From positions 12,904,401-12,968,400 of the forward strand of contig CM041086.1 in NCBI GenBank assembly GCA_023079485.1: a stretch of 64,000 bases of DNA. Direction: 5' to 3'. Made by a program: the position numbers and the translations under genes. This DNA is from Archilochus colubris (Eukaryota; Chordata; Aves; Apodiformes; Trochilidae). The first letter of the stretch is position 1. The number at the start of each line of letters is the position of its first letter. The notes beneath the pieces are model-generated. The model ran no database searches. It was not told where the DNA came from and worked only from the letters and a program-made list of their open reading frames with translations. Shown here piece after piece: positions 31,101 to 45,100 of the stretch.

Positions 31101-34100
31101 TATTTATCCTGCCCTTGACTGTATTTTTGAGAACCTAAATGTGCATGGCATCTAAAGTGGTAGTGCTGTCACAGTGCTGGAAACCCAGCCTCTCCTCCTC
31201 CTTCAGACCTGTTTCTCTGGAACTGGATGGTGATACTGTGGTTAGTGCAGGATTCCTGGCTTGGAGAGAGTTAAGTAACACAGTGTCCTGCTCTGCTGTG
31301 TTGTGCAGGAGGCAGCTGCCTTCTGTGTGGTTTTTTCCTTGCTTATGGAATAGAGATTCTATATCCTTATGGAATATGGATTCTATATCCTCACGTGTGA
31401 GAGGAAGAGATCATCCCTACTGTATGGGCAGTGGCTTTGAGGGGGCTGCTCTTAGCCCTTGCTCACTGGTGAGAAGGGCCCAGCAGGGACATGGGTGCTG
31501 CTCTGGCAGGGGTTACTCCACAGATGATGGAGGAGCCTCTTTGGTAGCTGTGGGAGGCTCACAGGAGAAAGAGATTAACAAGGTAAATTACGTACAAGAG
31601 AGAAAAGAGAATGTTCTCTAAAGACCAGTGATGGTGCTACTATCAATAGTAGTGACTATGGTAGTTTATGGTTTAAAATCATCTCTCTAGGGCAGGTTTT
31701 GCATGGATTATCAGTTGAAAGCTTTAAAATTAGTGATGGGAGGGACAGGACGCTGAAGGCCTCATCCCCAGTACTGTGTGTTGTGATACCTGTTTATAAT
31801 GTGGGCTTTCAGAGTGAGTTTGGTTCATCAGATCTCTGGATTTGTCCTTTAATCAGGCTCATTAAGGAGATGTTGCTTTCAAAGAGCTGTTGCCACTTCA
31901 GAATTGGAGGAGGGAGATACTCCAGCTGGAAGCTGTCTCACCACTGCTTGTTACCTGTGCCCTCTGCTCCCACTTCAGTCAGTGTTCTAGAACAACATTC
32001 ATTTTCTCAGATGTGCTTGTTGAATTCTACAATTTGATGGTTTGTCCTCAGTTTTCAGCCTATTGCTTGCTTAGTCACTGTTCCACAGAGGAAAGTGCCT
32101 GCCTCGCAGCCTCATAAGGAGGCTGCTGAGAACCAGAACTGGGGCAGGGAGAGCTCAGAATCTCTTAAGATTTAGAGTCAAATATCCACACATTCAGTTC
32201 AAAAGGGTTGCTTGGGATTGTCAGTGTGTAGGGAAGGAAAGGTAGTCCTGAGCTGATGTTTGCAGCTTGCAGAAGTTGTTAGTAACTTTCCAGTGCTGGC
32301 TTTCCAGCTAACTCTGGTCTGGCTCTGTGCCTTTGGATTAGCTGGAGTAAAACTTGAAAGCCCCACTGCAGACTTCCTCTAATTTGAACAGTCTTAACAT
32401 ATTACTCTTGTTCCTTTTGTTTTACAGAAAGATAGCAGACTGTTGGCTCTCTGCTCTTATGTTGTTATGCTGCTAATGAAAAACAAACATCTAGAAACTT
32501 ATTTTTAGGATGTTGAGATTTCCCAGTCTTGTACAGAAAGCTCTGAAGCATCTGTACTCTGTCTTCATATGCAAACTGGAACGTCCAAGCAATGACCTTT
32601 AATTCTTGCAACTTGTAACTCAAAGTTACAGTTTTTCTCCTTATAAAGGAAGGAGGCCCTGGGAAATACTGCTGGTCCTTGCTGATTTAAATTAAAATGA
32701 GAGATTGAAAAAATCTGTTCTCTGACTGCCAGTTGTTGCCACATTTACTGAAGGAATACATTAATTATATTAGTGCTGGAAAACTCCCTTACAGTAGGAA
32801 GGAAGGATGAGCTTTCCATCTGAGCCCCTGAGTTTTAATTTGGGCACTGAGTGTTGGTGGTGGTGGGTGAAGCTGTCCCTGATGTGTCAGGATGCCTTGT
32901 CTGCCCTGGCACTGTGTTACAGCTGTTTCTGTCAGCTGCATTCTTTTTACAGGAGAGCAATATATTTATATAAAAATGCTTCAGATATTTCTGTCTGGGC
33001 ATTCTCAGGAACTTCATAAGCTGCCTCTCATGTTGGTTGGTCTGAAGCAAACATGATTAAGAGAAGCTCATGTGTTTTGAAGTGGAATGTGAGGAAGAGT
33101 TCCTTAGTTACCAATGGGAATTGGTAGTGGTGCTTTGTCCCTTGGACCCCTGTTTGTGCAGTGTGGTTGACAGATTTCCCAGGCTGTCACAGTCTGAGAA
33201 GGGCTGAAGTAACTTCTGTTGGTGCAGGTGTTAAGTCTTGGGACTTAAATACAGTGTTTTCTGTTTCTTCTTAATCATACTTTCTTAAAGGATGACAGGT
33301 TAGTATGAAGTAGGTGATCAGATTTTTATTTAAAGTGTCTGATTTGGATGCTGCTTTCAATACTACTCTTCTGTAATAAGGGCTCCTTACCTTGCAGTTG
33401 TTGATAAAAATGCTTTTTCTTGCACTTTAAACAGGAAATAAGTAAGATCCTTGTAATGATAGCCTATTTCAGTCTCTAGGACTTACTAAGTCATGTTACA
33501 CAGATGGTTATACACCCACTTGTGCTGTCTTTACAGTGCACTGGGATGAGGCTTTGTGAAAGAAAACTTGAAGATTTATTTCCTTACACCAAACTTTCTG
33601 GCTGGGGTAGTTTAAATCAGTCACAGGAGATACTCTGGTGCCAGTACTGTCAAGGACTTCAGACTTAATGATTAACTCCAAAGTACTCTCTTTAATATGA
33701 AAAATCTCTGTAGGAGTGAGTAATCTATTCCATACCCAGCATGTGTGTATGAGCACTGGAGTGTCAGTTTGTGCTCGTGGAGGGATGCTACTTATTCATC
33801 CCTTATGTAAATTCATTCTGAATAAAGGTTACTTCTCTCTTTCAACTCCAGGAACTTTCAAACTTACAATAGAATTCACGGAAGAATATCCAAATAAGCC
33901 ACCTACTGTTAGATTTGTCTCTAAAATGTTTCATCCAAATGGTAAGTGCTTACACAATCTGCTTTTTTTTTTTTCCATAGTTTTTGTAGTCGGTGCTTTT
34001 CATAATGCTACAGGAACAGGTCTGTTTATTTTAAAATTTACTACTATTTAATAAGGTAGCAAAATTCCCCTGTGGTTCCCTGTAGTTTTGGTAAGGATTA

Positions 34101-35410
34101 ACGTGTGAGTAGTGCCCAGGCTTGGAATGAAAAGAGCAATAAAAGGAGCCTCTTAGCTTTCAGGTGTTAATGGCATTCTTCTCTCACAACTGTTGCACCT
34201 TACAGAAGAGTATTCTGCATTTGCTGTCTCTGTACAGTGCACACCCAGCACAGTGACACTGCTGAATTCACTTGGCTTTTATCACTTTATTCACAAAAAT
34301 GCCTGTGAGAATAATATACCTCAAGTGATACGGGCTCCAACTATACCTCAAGTTGGTTCTAGTTTCCAACTATAGCCAGTGATAGTAGGATTGTTTCATT
34401 AATTGCTTCCCTTGGTAATTAAAGGTTGGAGATATATTCCTTACCTCCAAACCAGTCTTAGCTTTATGCAGCAGTACTGGAAACTTTGAAGTGCAGAGAA
34501 GTGAGCACTTGTGGGTGAAGTGTACTAAGGGGAGGGTTATTGGAAAGCTGCTGTGAGAAATGTGACTACACACTGTTGAAGATACTTTCTGGAGAAACCT
34601 TGTGTGTGAGTAGCTTTTTGCTTGTGTTTTTTATTTGGCTTATTTGTGAGTATTTTAAATTCTTCTGCCTTAAACTCTGTTCATGGTTTTTCCATAGTGG
34701 TAGCTGCAATGTCACAGAGAAGCTTGATGTGAAAGAAGCAGGGACTGAGTCCTACCCACAGCCTTGTGTGCTGGATTTAACTCTGTCAGACATTGACTTT
34801 TTTTAGGTTTGTGCATCAGGCAATACTGTGAAAAAAACAATATCTGTCCAAGTTGTGTTTTAAGGCTTTGTTCTTGAACCTTTTCTAGTCTATGCAGATG
34901 GCAGTATATGTCTGGATATTCTTCAGAATCGCTGGAGTCCCACCTACGATGTCTCCTCCATCCTAACATCCATACAGGTAAAAGCAGCTCTGCCTGAAAA
35001 TGCAGATTTCATAAGGATGCTTTGATAAAAAAACGTTCAGGAAACACTTTTTTTTTTGTCTCCCAATGACCAGTGTAGCAGCTGTACCTTGTTAACAGCT
35101 GAAGTTTATTTCCCAGCTGTAAATGAAGTGGGGAGTGACAGCAGCTGGTGACAGGAGGGGCCTGTCCAGGGGTTGCAGTGCTTGGCTGAACTTCACTCTT
35201 AGTAGTGTGGGTAGCTGAAGGAGTATGTTGGAAACTGCCACGTGCTTTGGAGTGCCTAAGAATGTTTTTCTCTTTGTGCAGTCTCTATTGGATGAGCCAA
35301 ACCCCAACAGCCCAGCAAACAGCCAGGCAGCTCAGCTATACCAAGAGAATAAGCGGGAATATGAGAAACGGGTTTCTGCAATAGTAGAACAGAGCTGGCG
35401 TGACTGTTGA
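28200..35410 (+). CDS. UBE2A: Ubiquitin-conjugating enzyme E2 A (RAD6A)
   Basis: Six exons: 28200-28243, 28545-28625, 28737-28762, 33852-33941, 34889-34977 and 35282-35410. They encode 152 residues that appear identical to human UBE2A as I recall it. It is the E2 of the RAD6 pathway. With RNF20/40 it monoubiquitinates histone H2B, and with RAD18 it monoubiquitinates PCNA during lesion bypass. The E2 fold is complete: the N-terminal helix starts [15 protein letters not shown], the HPN motif is in exon 4 (KMFHPN), and the catalytic cysteine is Cys88 in exon 5 (DGSICLDIL). The C-terminus is [11 protein letters not shown]. Exon 3 is only 26 nt. Intron 3 is the largest, at 5.1 kb. The paralogue UBE2B is excluded mainly by the [17 protein letters not shown] region and the synteny. 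All junctions are GT-AG and in phase. Confidence 0.98.
28763..33851 (+). other. UBE2A: UBE2A intron 3
   Basis: A 5.1-kb AT-rich intron with a GTAAGT donor and a CTCCAG acceptor. It contains a (GCT)n run at about 30,226-30,242 and a 24/25-bp tandem duplication near 31,342-31,390. No additional exon, RNA gene or mobile element is recognised. Confidence 0.85.
31342..31390. repeat. Two-copy 24/25-bp tandem duplication
   Basis: CTTATGGAATAGAGATTCTA-type unit followed directly by a near-identical copy (GAATATGGATTCTA variant); both copies end in TATATC. It lies inside UBE2A intron 3. Confidence 0.8.
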
Positions 35411-36665
35411 CCCAGGATGATGCAAATGAACACTCTGTTGATGAGGAAAATAAACAAAAGTGTCTGAGTCATCTTTTTCCTCCTAGCATTTACTTTGAAA
35501 GCAGAATAGCTGTTGTGCTGTTGCCACCCTCCCTTGCTGAAGCTTCTTCTCCTTGGACATCAGAAAGCACCCACTTTGAAGTCAGATGTTCTGTACTTGG
35601 GTTACTTGCAAAAGAGTTACTGATGCTGAGTTCATTTTCTGTGGTCCCTCTCCAGTCTTAGGGCAGTATTGTGCATTTCTGTAGTGTACACTAAGCTTTT
35701 AATTGTAATTGTGTTATACACAGTGATGCTTATGTGTAGCTTGATAAAAGGGATGTTTATATACATACACATTTTTTAACTGATATTAACTAAGTGCTGA
35801 TCTGTCCAGGCTGGTCATTTTGGTTTAGCCCCACTGCGTTTGTAAGTACTGAGTGAAGAAATAACCTCCTTTCCCTTTTGTATTGGTTTATCATGGAAAA
35901 AACCCAAAACAACAACTTAAATTGATTCCAATTAAAACATAGAGAAGACCATGGAACACTAAGTTACCTCTGCACTTCACTTGCAGGATTTATGTACAGA
36001 TATACATAAATCATTCTAGTTGTGGTACTCAGACCTTTGCTTAGGGTGAGAGACAACCCCCTCTTTTGTTTTTTTCTTTTATTTTAAAGGACATGCCTCC
36101 AGAGACTCTATCACTGAGTTCCTGTAGTCCTGTCACTGAGGCAAAACCAGGTAGAGCATCAGACCTTCCACATTAAGGAAGAGGTAAAACCTGAAGTGTT
36201 CCCATGGTGGAATTAAACTCTTTCAGTGTCTTTCTCCCACCCCTTTAGCCAAGAAAGAGAAGTTCTTGGGATCCAACTTTGCCTCGTGGCAAAAATGAAT
36301 AAAGTAGGGGTCAGGCACTCGAGTCTCTGCAGTTTCTGCTCTTTGTAGATTACTGTGTGGTTTGTGTGAGCTACTGCTGCATGCTTGAGTTTCCCTTCAG
36401 TTTTATGAGAGTATTTTTTTCAACTCTGGAAAAAAAACATTTGTAAGTCCAGACTGACTTTTTTCTAAGGCAAAGTTTGTATGTTTGGATACAGTACCTT
36501 CAGCAGCAGTGTGGGATGAAACCTACAATCGTGTTGTCCACTGTTCCGGTGTCTTCTGTGTGCACATTGGTCTGTTAGTTGAGAAGTTTAACTTTGCACA
36601 AGTAACCCATGTAAGAAACTGTACATTTTTCAAAAGTTGTAAATAAAGTGTAACCTTAGTGCTTA
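35411..36665 (+). other. UBE2A: UBE2A 3' UTR with alternative poly(A) signals
   Basis: AATAAA occurs at about 35,449 (within 40 nt of the stop and unlikely to be the main site), at 36298-36303 and at 36642-36647. The last two would give 3' UTRs of about 0.9 and 1.25 kb. Confidence 0.75.
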
Positions 36666-38669
36666 TTGTATAAATAGGCAAGAGGTGTAGAGCTGTGGTT
36701 ATTTGAACGGGGATGGCAGGAGGCTGTGGGGGTTTCAAGCTGGGGTAGGTTTGCAGCAGGACAGAAATCCTGACCCATTGGATTGCTGGGATCACCAACT
36801 CGCACTTCCAGCCAGAAGAGGGAGGTGCAGGGCAAAAAAGCCAGGCCAGGATCAACAACCTCCAGGGTGGCAGAAAGGGAAGAACACTTGCAGGAAGTGC
36901 AGCATCATGTGGTGACCCTGTGTCCTGCTGACAAAAAAAGGAGCCCGTGGTAACAAGTTAGTTACAGGAACTTCATCCCATGCAAGCTGTGGTGAGCTCT
37001 CTGCAGGGGCCAGGTCAGGCTCATGTCACTTGTATCACTGCATTTATGTTTCTAGTCACTAACAAAACAAGACACTGGAGCAGCTTCTCAAGGCAGCCAG
37101 AAACCAGCAGCAAACCAGATAGGGGGTGTTCTGAAAGCTCAGCTCCATAACCAGGAGCTGGGGAGAGGCTGGCAGGGACACACACAAAACACACACACCC
37201 AGCCATCCAACCCCAAAAATCAGCATCCAGCACAGGCAAGGGCTGGACACCCACTCCTGGTCTGCTACCAGTACATTTAGCCCAAAACCCCCACCCCAAA
37301 AGCAGCATTTCTCATCCCAAATAATGCACAGGTGCTCTTGGGGCCTTTCTTGGCACCTTCAGGCTTTGAAGCCCTGCTGCATCCCTGTGAGGGAGGGGGA
37401 GCTGGGCTCCTGCTTGCAGGCTTCACTCCTACAGCACCATCTGCTCCAGCCCAGCAGTCTTGAGCACAGAACTCAGGAGAGGGAATACTGCATGCACAGA
37501 AATAACAAACCAAAAAAAAAACAAAAAAAACCCCTCCACAAAACCCAAACAACAAAACCAAAAGAACCCAACAGACTTTGATAATTTACTGCCAGATCAT
37601 CTTCCCACAAAGCCAGCAGCAGCAGCATGGCTGCTTTTGAAGCCCAAGCTGGCAGAAGCTGCAGCCATCCAGGCACAGAGGAGGAGCTGCTCCCTCTCTT
37701 CTACCCAAGCCCCGTCCTACCTGCCAGAGCAGCCACTTCCTTGTCACACCTGGGGGATGAGAAATCCCTCTAATTGCACCACCAGCACGGCCCACTTCAT
37801 CAGGAGCTGCCCGTCACCTCTCCTCAGCACCCAGAGTATTGGAAAGAAAACGGAACAGGAGGCTGGAAAAAAAAAAAGAAATAGGGGGTGATGTAAAATG
37901 ATGGAGAAGTAAATAAATACAGGCAGCAGAAAAACAAAACTATGCCTGAGACACCAACAGGAGAACAGAGAACTGATTCCTTTGGCCTGGCTCTGTGCTA
38001 AAGAACCATTGCTGACAGCAAACACGCCTACATCTCCAGGCACCCTCAGCTCTCCAAGGTCAATCCCCGTTTTCCAAGCACGAAGCAGCGTTCCCACGAG
38101 GCTCACACAGCCCCGTGTCCCCTGGGACAGGACGGGCAGGGCGAGGGCAGAGCTGCTGTGACAGGCAGGGGGACACGGGGCTCACACCAGGGCCCGGTGC
38201 TGGTGAGTCCCCCGTGGCACTCAGAGATCATTAGGCACAGATTTGATTCTGCACAGAGCTTCTGTTCCAAGTACAAAAATAAAGTTACGTAACAGCCCCC
38301 AAAAGCTGCAGGAGCATCTTCACGCGTGGGCTCGGCCCTTACCTCCATTTTTTTTTTTTTTTTTTTGGATTTCACACCTCCCCGTGGTATTTGCAACATG
38401 GTGAGCAGTGCTCCAAGGTGAAAATGCACCAGAAGGGTCCTGGTCTGAACAGTTAGGAGTCAGTCAGGTGCAGTCAGTAATTCTCAGGAATCTCGAGGTA
38501 GAAATCTATGAATAAAACCATCCTGTTGGACTGGTTAAAGACAACTCTCTAAACAGACACACAGCAGAGACAAGACCTCACTATATACTTATATATATAT
38601 ATTTCTCAAGAATAAATGCAGTTTCCACACATTTTTTTTATACAAAGTGTGACAAATCCCGTTTTGTTC
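36666..38669. other. Intergenic gap between convergent UBE2A and NKRF
   Basis: Two kilobases between the inferred 3' ends. It contains an A/AAC-rich tract (37,508-37,565) and a T-run (38,347-38,366). The open frames here are short and have no family resemblance. No gene is supported. Confidence 0.7.
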
Positions 38670-39127
38670 CAGAAATAAAACTTTATTTTTATTGTCATTG
38701 ATACCAACTTTACATACAGTTGTATTCCTCCAGACTGCATTTTCTTTGCTTTTTATGATTTTAATTTAAAAAAAAAAAGGCTTTTTTTTTTTTTCCTTCC
38801 TTAATCAAGAATAAGGGTATTGAAATTTTAAATGATGTCAAATCCATTCTCCTTGGACATGTGTTTTTGCTATTACAAAACTATTAAAATGTGAAGGAAG
38901 AAGTAATATCAAAGACACATACAGTAACAGCACTACTGCTTTTTGGGCTGTGCTAATATACTTGAATAGAACTCAGTCAGTTCTACATGTCTAGCATCAT
39001 TTTAGAAATTATATTAACAAAGTAGAAGACCTTTTAACGTTAATATAATCCACAAAAAGAAAAATGCAGCATCTCTTTCCTTAATTGAATACCTAGGAAG
39101 CTCAGTCTTGGGTAAAATGGGCAAACC
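38670..39127 (-). other. NKRF: NKRF 3' UTR with poly(A) signals
   Basis: Two overlapping-region AATAAA signals on the minus strand (TTTATT at 38682-38687 and 38688-38693), about 440 nt after the stop codon. AT-rich, as expected for a 3' UTR. Confidence 0.8.
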
Positions 39128-42100
39128 TCAGTTTGCTTGAGGCATGATGAGCTCGTAATGCCCAACCTGGCCTTCTTGCTTCAGCTGGTCCAACAGATCC
39201 TCCTTGCGCCGCTTCCTACTTACCACCAAGTATCTGTTGTGCCCCTGCCCGTGAGATTTACTTTTAAGACCATATTTTTGGGCAATCTGATGGATCTGCT
39301 TCCGCTCATCCATGGTCAGTTCTCTAGAGAAAGTCAAGTCAATGTGGCTATCTGAGCGCGCGTAGTTTCGAATGATCTCTTCGATATCTCTTTTGGCGAT
39401 TTTGTTCACCCTCTCTACATCCAGCCCGAGTCCTTCCCTTTTAAACTGCTCCTTCACTGAAATGGGCTCTCTGATTCCCTCGCCAGCTTTCCCCAGGCCA
39501 CCTCCCGTCCAGCCCATCTTCCGTAAAATTTGATTCCCAATGTTGTCTTCTTTGATCTTCTGTTTGAAAGCCTCCTCTGCCGACCGGCCCCGGATCTCAT
39601 TTCTGGAGATGACGTCTTCGACGGTGCCTTTCTTCAGGTTATTAACTACAGTTGGCTGAGTCTTTTTGAGGATTTTCACGGCTTCCTCTGCTGCCTCATG
39701 CTTGACAGATTTCTTCACTCCAACTGCTTCTGCAATGAATTCATCCTCCAGCAGCACCTTGCATTTCCACCGTGTGCCAGTCATCCTTTCGAAGACGTAC
39801 TCTACTGTCATCTTGTTGAACTGGGCGGTGTCGTTCAGCGTGCACACGGGGTTGCTGGAGTTCTCATAGATCACCAGGTCCTTCAGGTCCTTTTTCCTTC
39901 CGGAGCCCCGTGAGGAGCAGCCCACTTTCTGAACCTGGGTGACTTTGATGGCTGCCAGATTCGTCTGCATCTTCTGCAGGATCTTCAGCGCCTCCTCAGC
40001 CGCCGCGTGCTTGCTGGTCTTTTTAGTGCCAAACCCCTCAGCCAGGCAGTGATCCTGCAGGTAGACCTGGCAGCGCCACAAGCGGTTGGGCATGAATTCG
40101 TATTTATACTCAACAGACATTTTGTTGTAGGAGGCAGAATTGTTCAGAATTCCTATCGCGTCGCTGGCGTTCTCTGTGAGGACAAAATTCGTCCAGTGTT
40201 TGTTGGTATTGCCGGGACCTTTCCCGGCTTCAGAACCGGGCTGCAGGGGGACACAGTCCCTGTTGGCGACCACAAACTCCTCGTGGGGTTTGAGAGCAGG
40301 AGGGAAGTCCTGGCGACTCAGCCCCGCCTCGCACACCACCAGGTCCTCGTGATAGGTGTGCTTGAACTTCCTCTGAACAACTCTGACTTCCACAGACTTC
40401 TTCAGCAGCTTCACCGCCTGCTCCGCCGCCCGGTCCCGGGATCCGTTCTTGCTGCCGGCGTACCCGGTGGCCAGGTAGATGTTCTGGCACCGCACCTCGC
40501 AGGCGAAGCCGTCTGTCAGGAGCCTCTTGCTCTTGGGGAGGTCAGCAGGGGCAATCTCTTTCAGAGGAACATAAATATATTCAGGATTTGTCTTGCAGGC
40601 CTGAATGGAACGTGTCAGGAGATAGGTAAAGTTGATTTTATCAGTCCCCATGTTTGCATCTGGGTTAGAAAGATTTTTCCAGACAGCTGCTGACAGTTTC
40701 TCAATAAAACTCTGCTTCAGCATTATGGCTGATGGAGGGAAAGTCTCTGACTGGGCAGTTGAAGAAGAAACAGAAACCTGCATGGCACTGCTTGTGGTAG
40801 AGTCCATACTATTCACAGCCTTCTTGGCTGCTGCTGCCTGGCCTACAAAGCCAAACCCAGCTGAGCTGGAGAGCTGGGGATCCGCTTCGTGTGCATTCAC
40901 AAAAGAATTTGTACAGTTTTCAGCTGGCTGTGTTATGCTGTTTGTCTTTGCCTCCTGGTTCACCTCTTGCACTTGGTTATCCAGAGAATTGTCCTTCCTG
41001 TTATCCCTCTCAGCACTGGTGACAAAGTGTATGGGTTCAAAACGTGGTCGGACCCGGAACATGGGGACCATCTTTTTGGGTGGCTGAGGAACCCCTTCTG
41101 GCTCTGGACCTACAGAGTGGAAAAAAATTACAAGATTACCCATATGTGCAATGACAGGGAGACAACATTTTCATAGAGTGATCTCCAGGAGGAGCCTGCA
41201 GGCTCTGAACACAGCATTCAGACTTCTCAGCCACAAATCAAAAAGCTTCCTTCCAAAGTCACTCGGGATTGACAAGGCCATTTGTTCTTGTGCAGGTCAT
41301 ACAGAAGCATTTCCAGGTCCACAACCACCACACAAAACACTCTACATACATGGATTTTTAGGCCTCAATCACTTGCTCTGACCCCCAAGATTGCCCAAGT
41401 TATTTCTGAAGTTAATCCATTCAAAGCTACTAAAATAAATACAAACTACAGCTAGTAAGACAGGACAGCAGAGCAGGACCAGAAGCTCAGCTCTGACTCT
41501 GCTGCAGGTTGCAGGCAGACCTCTCTCTTCTTGACCAGAAGAAATTCAAATGAGGCAGAATATTGTGATATCCATGACTACTGGAGAAAATGAGAAGCAA
41601 AATATCTGATAAGCAAATATGTTACACCTCAGAGATGGTTACACAAGGCTCCTGTGACAGAGTCAGTCCTCATCACTCAGGTGGTTCATGTTCATCAGAG
41701 GAGCAAGAGGCCACCTCAGCACCTTGGAATGAGCTGCCTGATCCAGTGCCAATGTGTGCACCTGTAGTATAGGTCAGGGGACACATCTGTCTGGACATCA
41801 CACTCCCAGAGCATATTTATCATAGCCTACTTTGTTACAGATGAAAAAAAACACCTCACATAAAGCATGAAGGATCCTCTGTATTTAAACCAAGTGACAA
41901 AGCTCCCACATGAGTATTAAATCCTTCAGTCCTCAGTTTTGATGGATTATGGCAAGGCTTATGTCTCTAGTTCAGTTAGGTATTTTAATGATTGCACTGC
42001 AGCAGCATCTAAAGGCTCCCAGCAGCAGCACAGCTCTTCAGGCTGTCTGTGTAACATGCAACAGAGAACCCTTCACCTGCTGCCTGACACAGAAAAATCA

Positions 42101-45100
42101 TGGGAGAAAAGCAGTACTTTTCCCAGTTTTGCACCTGGCCCATGAAAGCTCAGGAAGATTTCTGGATGTCAAGGTACAGGAAGATACACTGGCAGAGGCA
42201 GGGATTACATCCAAGGCTAGAGGAGTCCAGTGCTGTCTGACCATTTGTGCTTTAAGCAGAACTGCTGCCTGACACTGCCTCCACCTGCATGCATGAACTG
42301 CCCTGCTCCTCCACTGCCCCACTCCTCCCTCCCACGAGAGGCCAGGCAGCTCCAGAGGTGCTGCAGATGGAGCCACCCAACTGCCAGCACTCTCTGCCTG
42401 CTGCTTTTCCTCCACTGGAAAAGCTACAGCTGGAAAATTGACCCCTGAGCCCATGGGACTGGGCTGATGTATGCAGGACTCCTTCAGCCCCAGCAGAGAG
42501 GGAAAAACCAAAAAGATAAATAACCCTCCCTCTACTACCCCCACCAATGCTCCAGCCAGGCTGTAAGTCAAAATCAATCAGATGAACTACACGTCTCCAT
42601 GAACAGGTACCATCTCATCTCAGGTCAGAACATCACCCTTCACCACAGACAAGAAAGGCAGAGAGATACTTAATGACACAGATTCAACTCCTTAACAGTA
42701 TCACTAAGGAAAATCAATTCCCTGGTAATTTCAATGAAAAACTATACTTTCTTAAGCAAAAAGAGAATTCTGCATGAATTACATACACCTCACAGGAAGG
42801 CAGAGGAGGGTAAATGGCTGCGGTCTCACAGAGGACATCACAGTTGCCTCTCTCCAGTTTGCTCTGCTGGCTCTGCAGGCAGCCCCTGGTGCTTTGCCCT
42901 CTCCATGCTCCCACTAATGCCCACCCACCAGAGCAGGCCAGGGTTTTCCCTGGCACTCAGGCAGATAAATACTCACTGTCAGATGGAGAGCGGTGTCTTT
43001 TTTGGTTCCTGCCAGGGACCAGCTCGTACGACCTCATCTCCCCGACATCGATGCCTTCAGCCATCTTGAGAACCTTCTCCATGACCTGCCCACCATATCT
43101 GTGTGTATTCAAAAGCAAAACAGGTTAGGACTGGTCCCATGGGGGCACACATGCACACACAACCTCTTATTCTGCAGAACAAGAACTAAAGCTGCCCGAG
43201 ACACAGCTCCTGGTGCAAGGGAGATGCTCCCCCTGGCTGTGCTGGAGTGCTGACCCCACAGCCAGCTCAGAGCAGGGAACAAGCTACCTGGCTCCAAGTG
43301 GATCTGTTGGTGAGGAACAAACTGTGCAGCCACCAAACTGATGGTGTTTTAAATTTCTGTGACATCTGGCAGAGCAGCTAGGAACACAAAGGAACAGAGG
43401 TGTGGAAGGAGTCTCCTCCATGGGCTGCTTCAGGGAGGGACTGCCTGGCACTGAAGTCCTGTCTGGGTCACCAATGTCAGATGAAAAAGGCTCAGCCTTC
43501 ATCAGCCACTCTTTACAAAGCCAAACTGAGTCTGAGCTTGGTGGCTGTAACTGAAACACTTTCAATCCCTGACCCACGAGAGGTGAAGTGGCTGTAACCA
43601 CCTCCATGCAAACCCTGCTCCTGCTGCAGAATGCTCCCAGGACACACACTGCACAGACTCATTCCTCTTGGCATTACATCCCTGACCATCCAAACTTTCC
43701 ATTGCTCTGGGGACCTGTCATGTGTTTCCAGGACATGTGCAAAGCTGAGAAAAACCCACAGCTTTCTGAGCAAGGAGAACCTACAAACATGGCCTGAAAC
43801 CAGTGTCTGACAGCTTCATGCTGTGGTTCAGGAAGGAGAAAAAGCAATCTTGCACCCGTGCTATGGTGCACCCACCCTTACAAAGTCAAAAAGCATCAGG
43901 TCACTGCCTAGGGACAGGAGACAACTGTCCCAACAGCTAGTGCTAAAATAACTTGCACCAGCTTTTAAATATGACAGTTCAAGGGCTCTGGAGATCTACT
44001 CACTTTCCACTCAAGAAACTTCCTCCTGATTTAGAGGGCCAGGCAGAAATTAAATCCATTTAAATTAACTGGGCAAGAACTCTCAGCAGACACTGCAGCC
44101 CCTGCCTCAGCTGCAGGTGCTCAGCAGAGCTCAGCCCTTGGCAGAGGGGCAGTGGAGCTCTGCTTGGGAAGAGGATTAAAAGAGGCATCAAAGGGAGGCA
44201 GACGGTGGTGATACCCTCATCCTCCTGCAGCCAGAAGGGAAAGGGGTGGGAATCTCTATTCCTAGAAGTTACATGTGATGGCAACACGAGGGAGATGCCC
44301 TTTTCCAGCAGGGCACACAAACAGCCTGGATGTGACATGAGTGTGTCACTCTTATTCCCAAAGGATGGAGATGTTTGGAGCTCAGACTTCTGCCTGAGGG
44401 CAAATCACTCAGTCACAACGTGTTCCTCTCACCTGCCCTTGGAAATCTCAGCTTGTGGAGGCTGCACATGGAGGCAGAGGAGCTCCAGGCCTCCAACACT
44501 GAAATAAAGCCTCCCTGGTGTGACTGAAATACCCACCCCAGCAGCTCTACAGCATGATGCTCCCCTTGCCTACTCTGCAGCCACTTTCACCATGTCTGAG
44601 AACACAGGAAGCTTCTCTAATCCACCCCTAAACTAAATGAATCCTGTTACTTCTTCCTTACAGACCACATTTTCTAAACCTTCTGGATGTTGTCCACATA
44701 ATTCCTCCACAGAACACTCTCTCAGGTTTCATCAGCCAAGACTCTGATTTGTATTTATTCTGACCAAGATGCTGTCTTCAGCTAGCAAGCAATTGTTAAA
44801 ACAAAACAACAACAACAAAAAAAAGCAACACCCAAACACCAACCAACCAACTTGAGAGAACACAACAAAAGACCCCCAAGCTTTCCAGTTATTCACTTGA
44901 TGGAGCAACACCAGCTCTTCCCAAGCAGCAAAAGGCAATTGCAGAGAAAGCTGTGGGTTCCCCCCCTTGCCCAGACAATTTTAACTAAAACTTATAATTG
45001 CTCTTCAAGAGTGTGGAGTGTTCACTGTGCCCCTGCACAGCACAAGCTCTGGGGAAACATCCCTGCTGCTGCTGCTGGCTCTGCACTGCATCACACCCCA

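Noticed and set aside
37500..37570. A/AAC-rich tract as a possible retroposon tail (similar ones at 228, 44,800, 50,060 and 52,670)
   Set aside because: No element body or target-site duplication was recognised beside any of them, so they are kept as simple A-rich sequence.
40007..40693. A 228-codon plus-strand open frame inside NKRF exon 3
   Set aside because: It is the exact antisense of highly conserved NKRF coding sequence.
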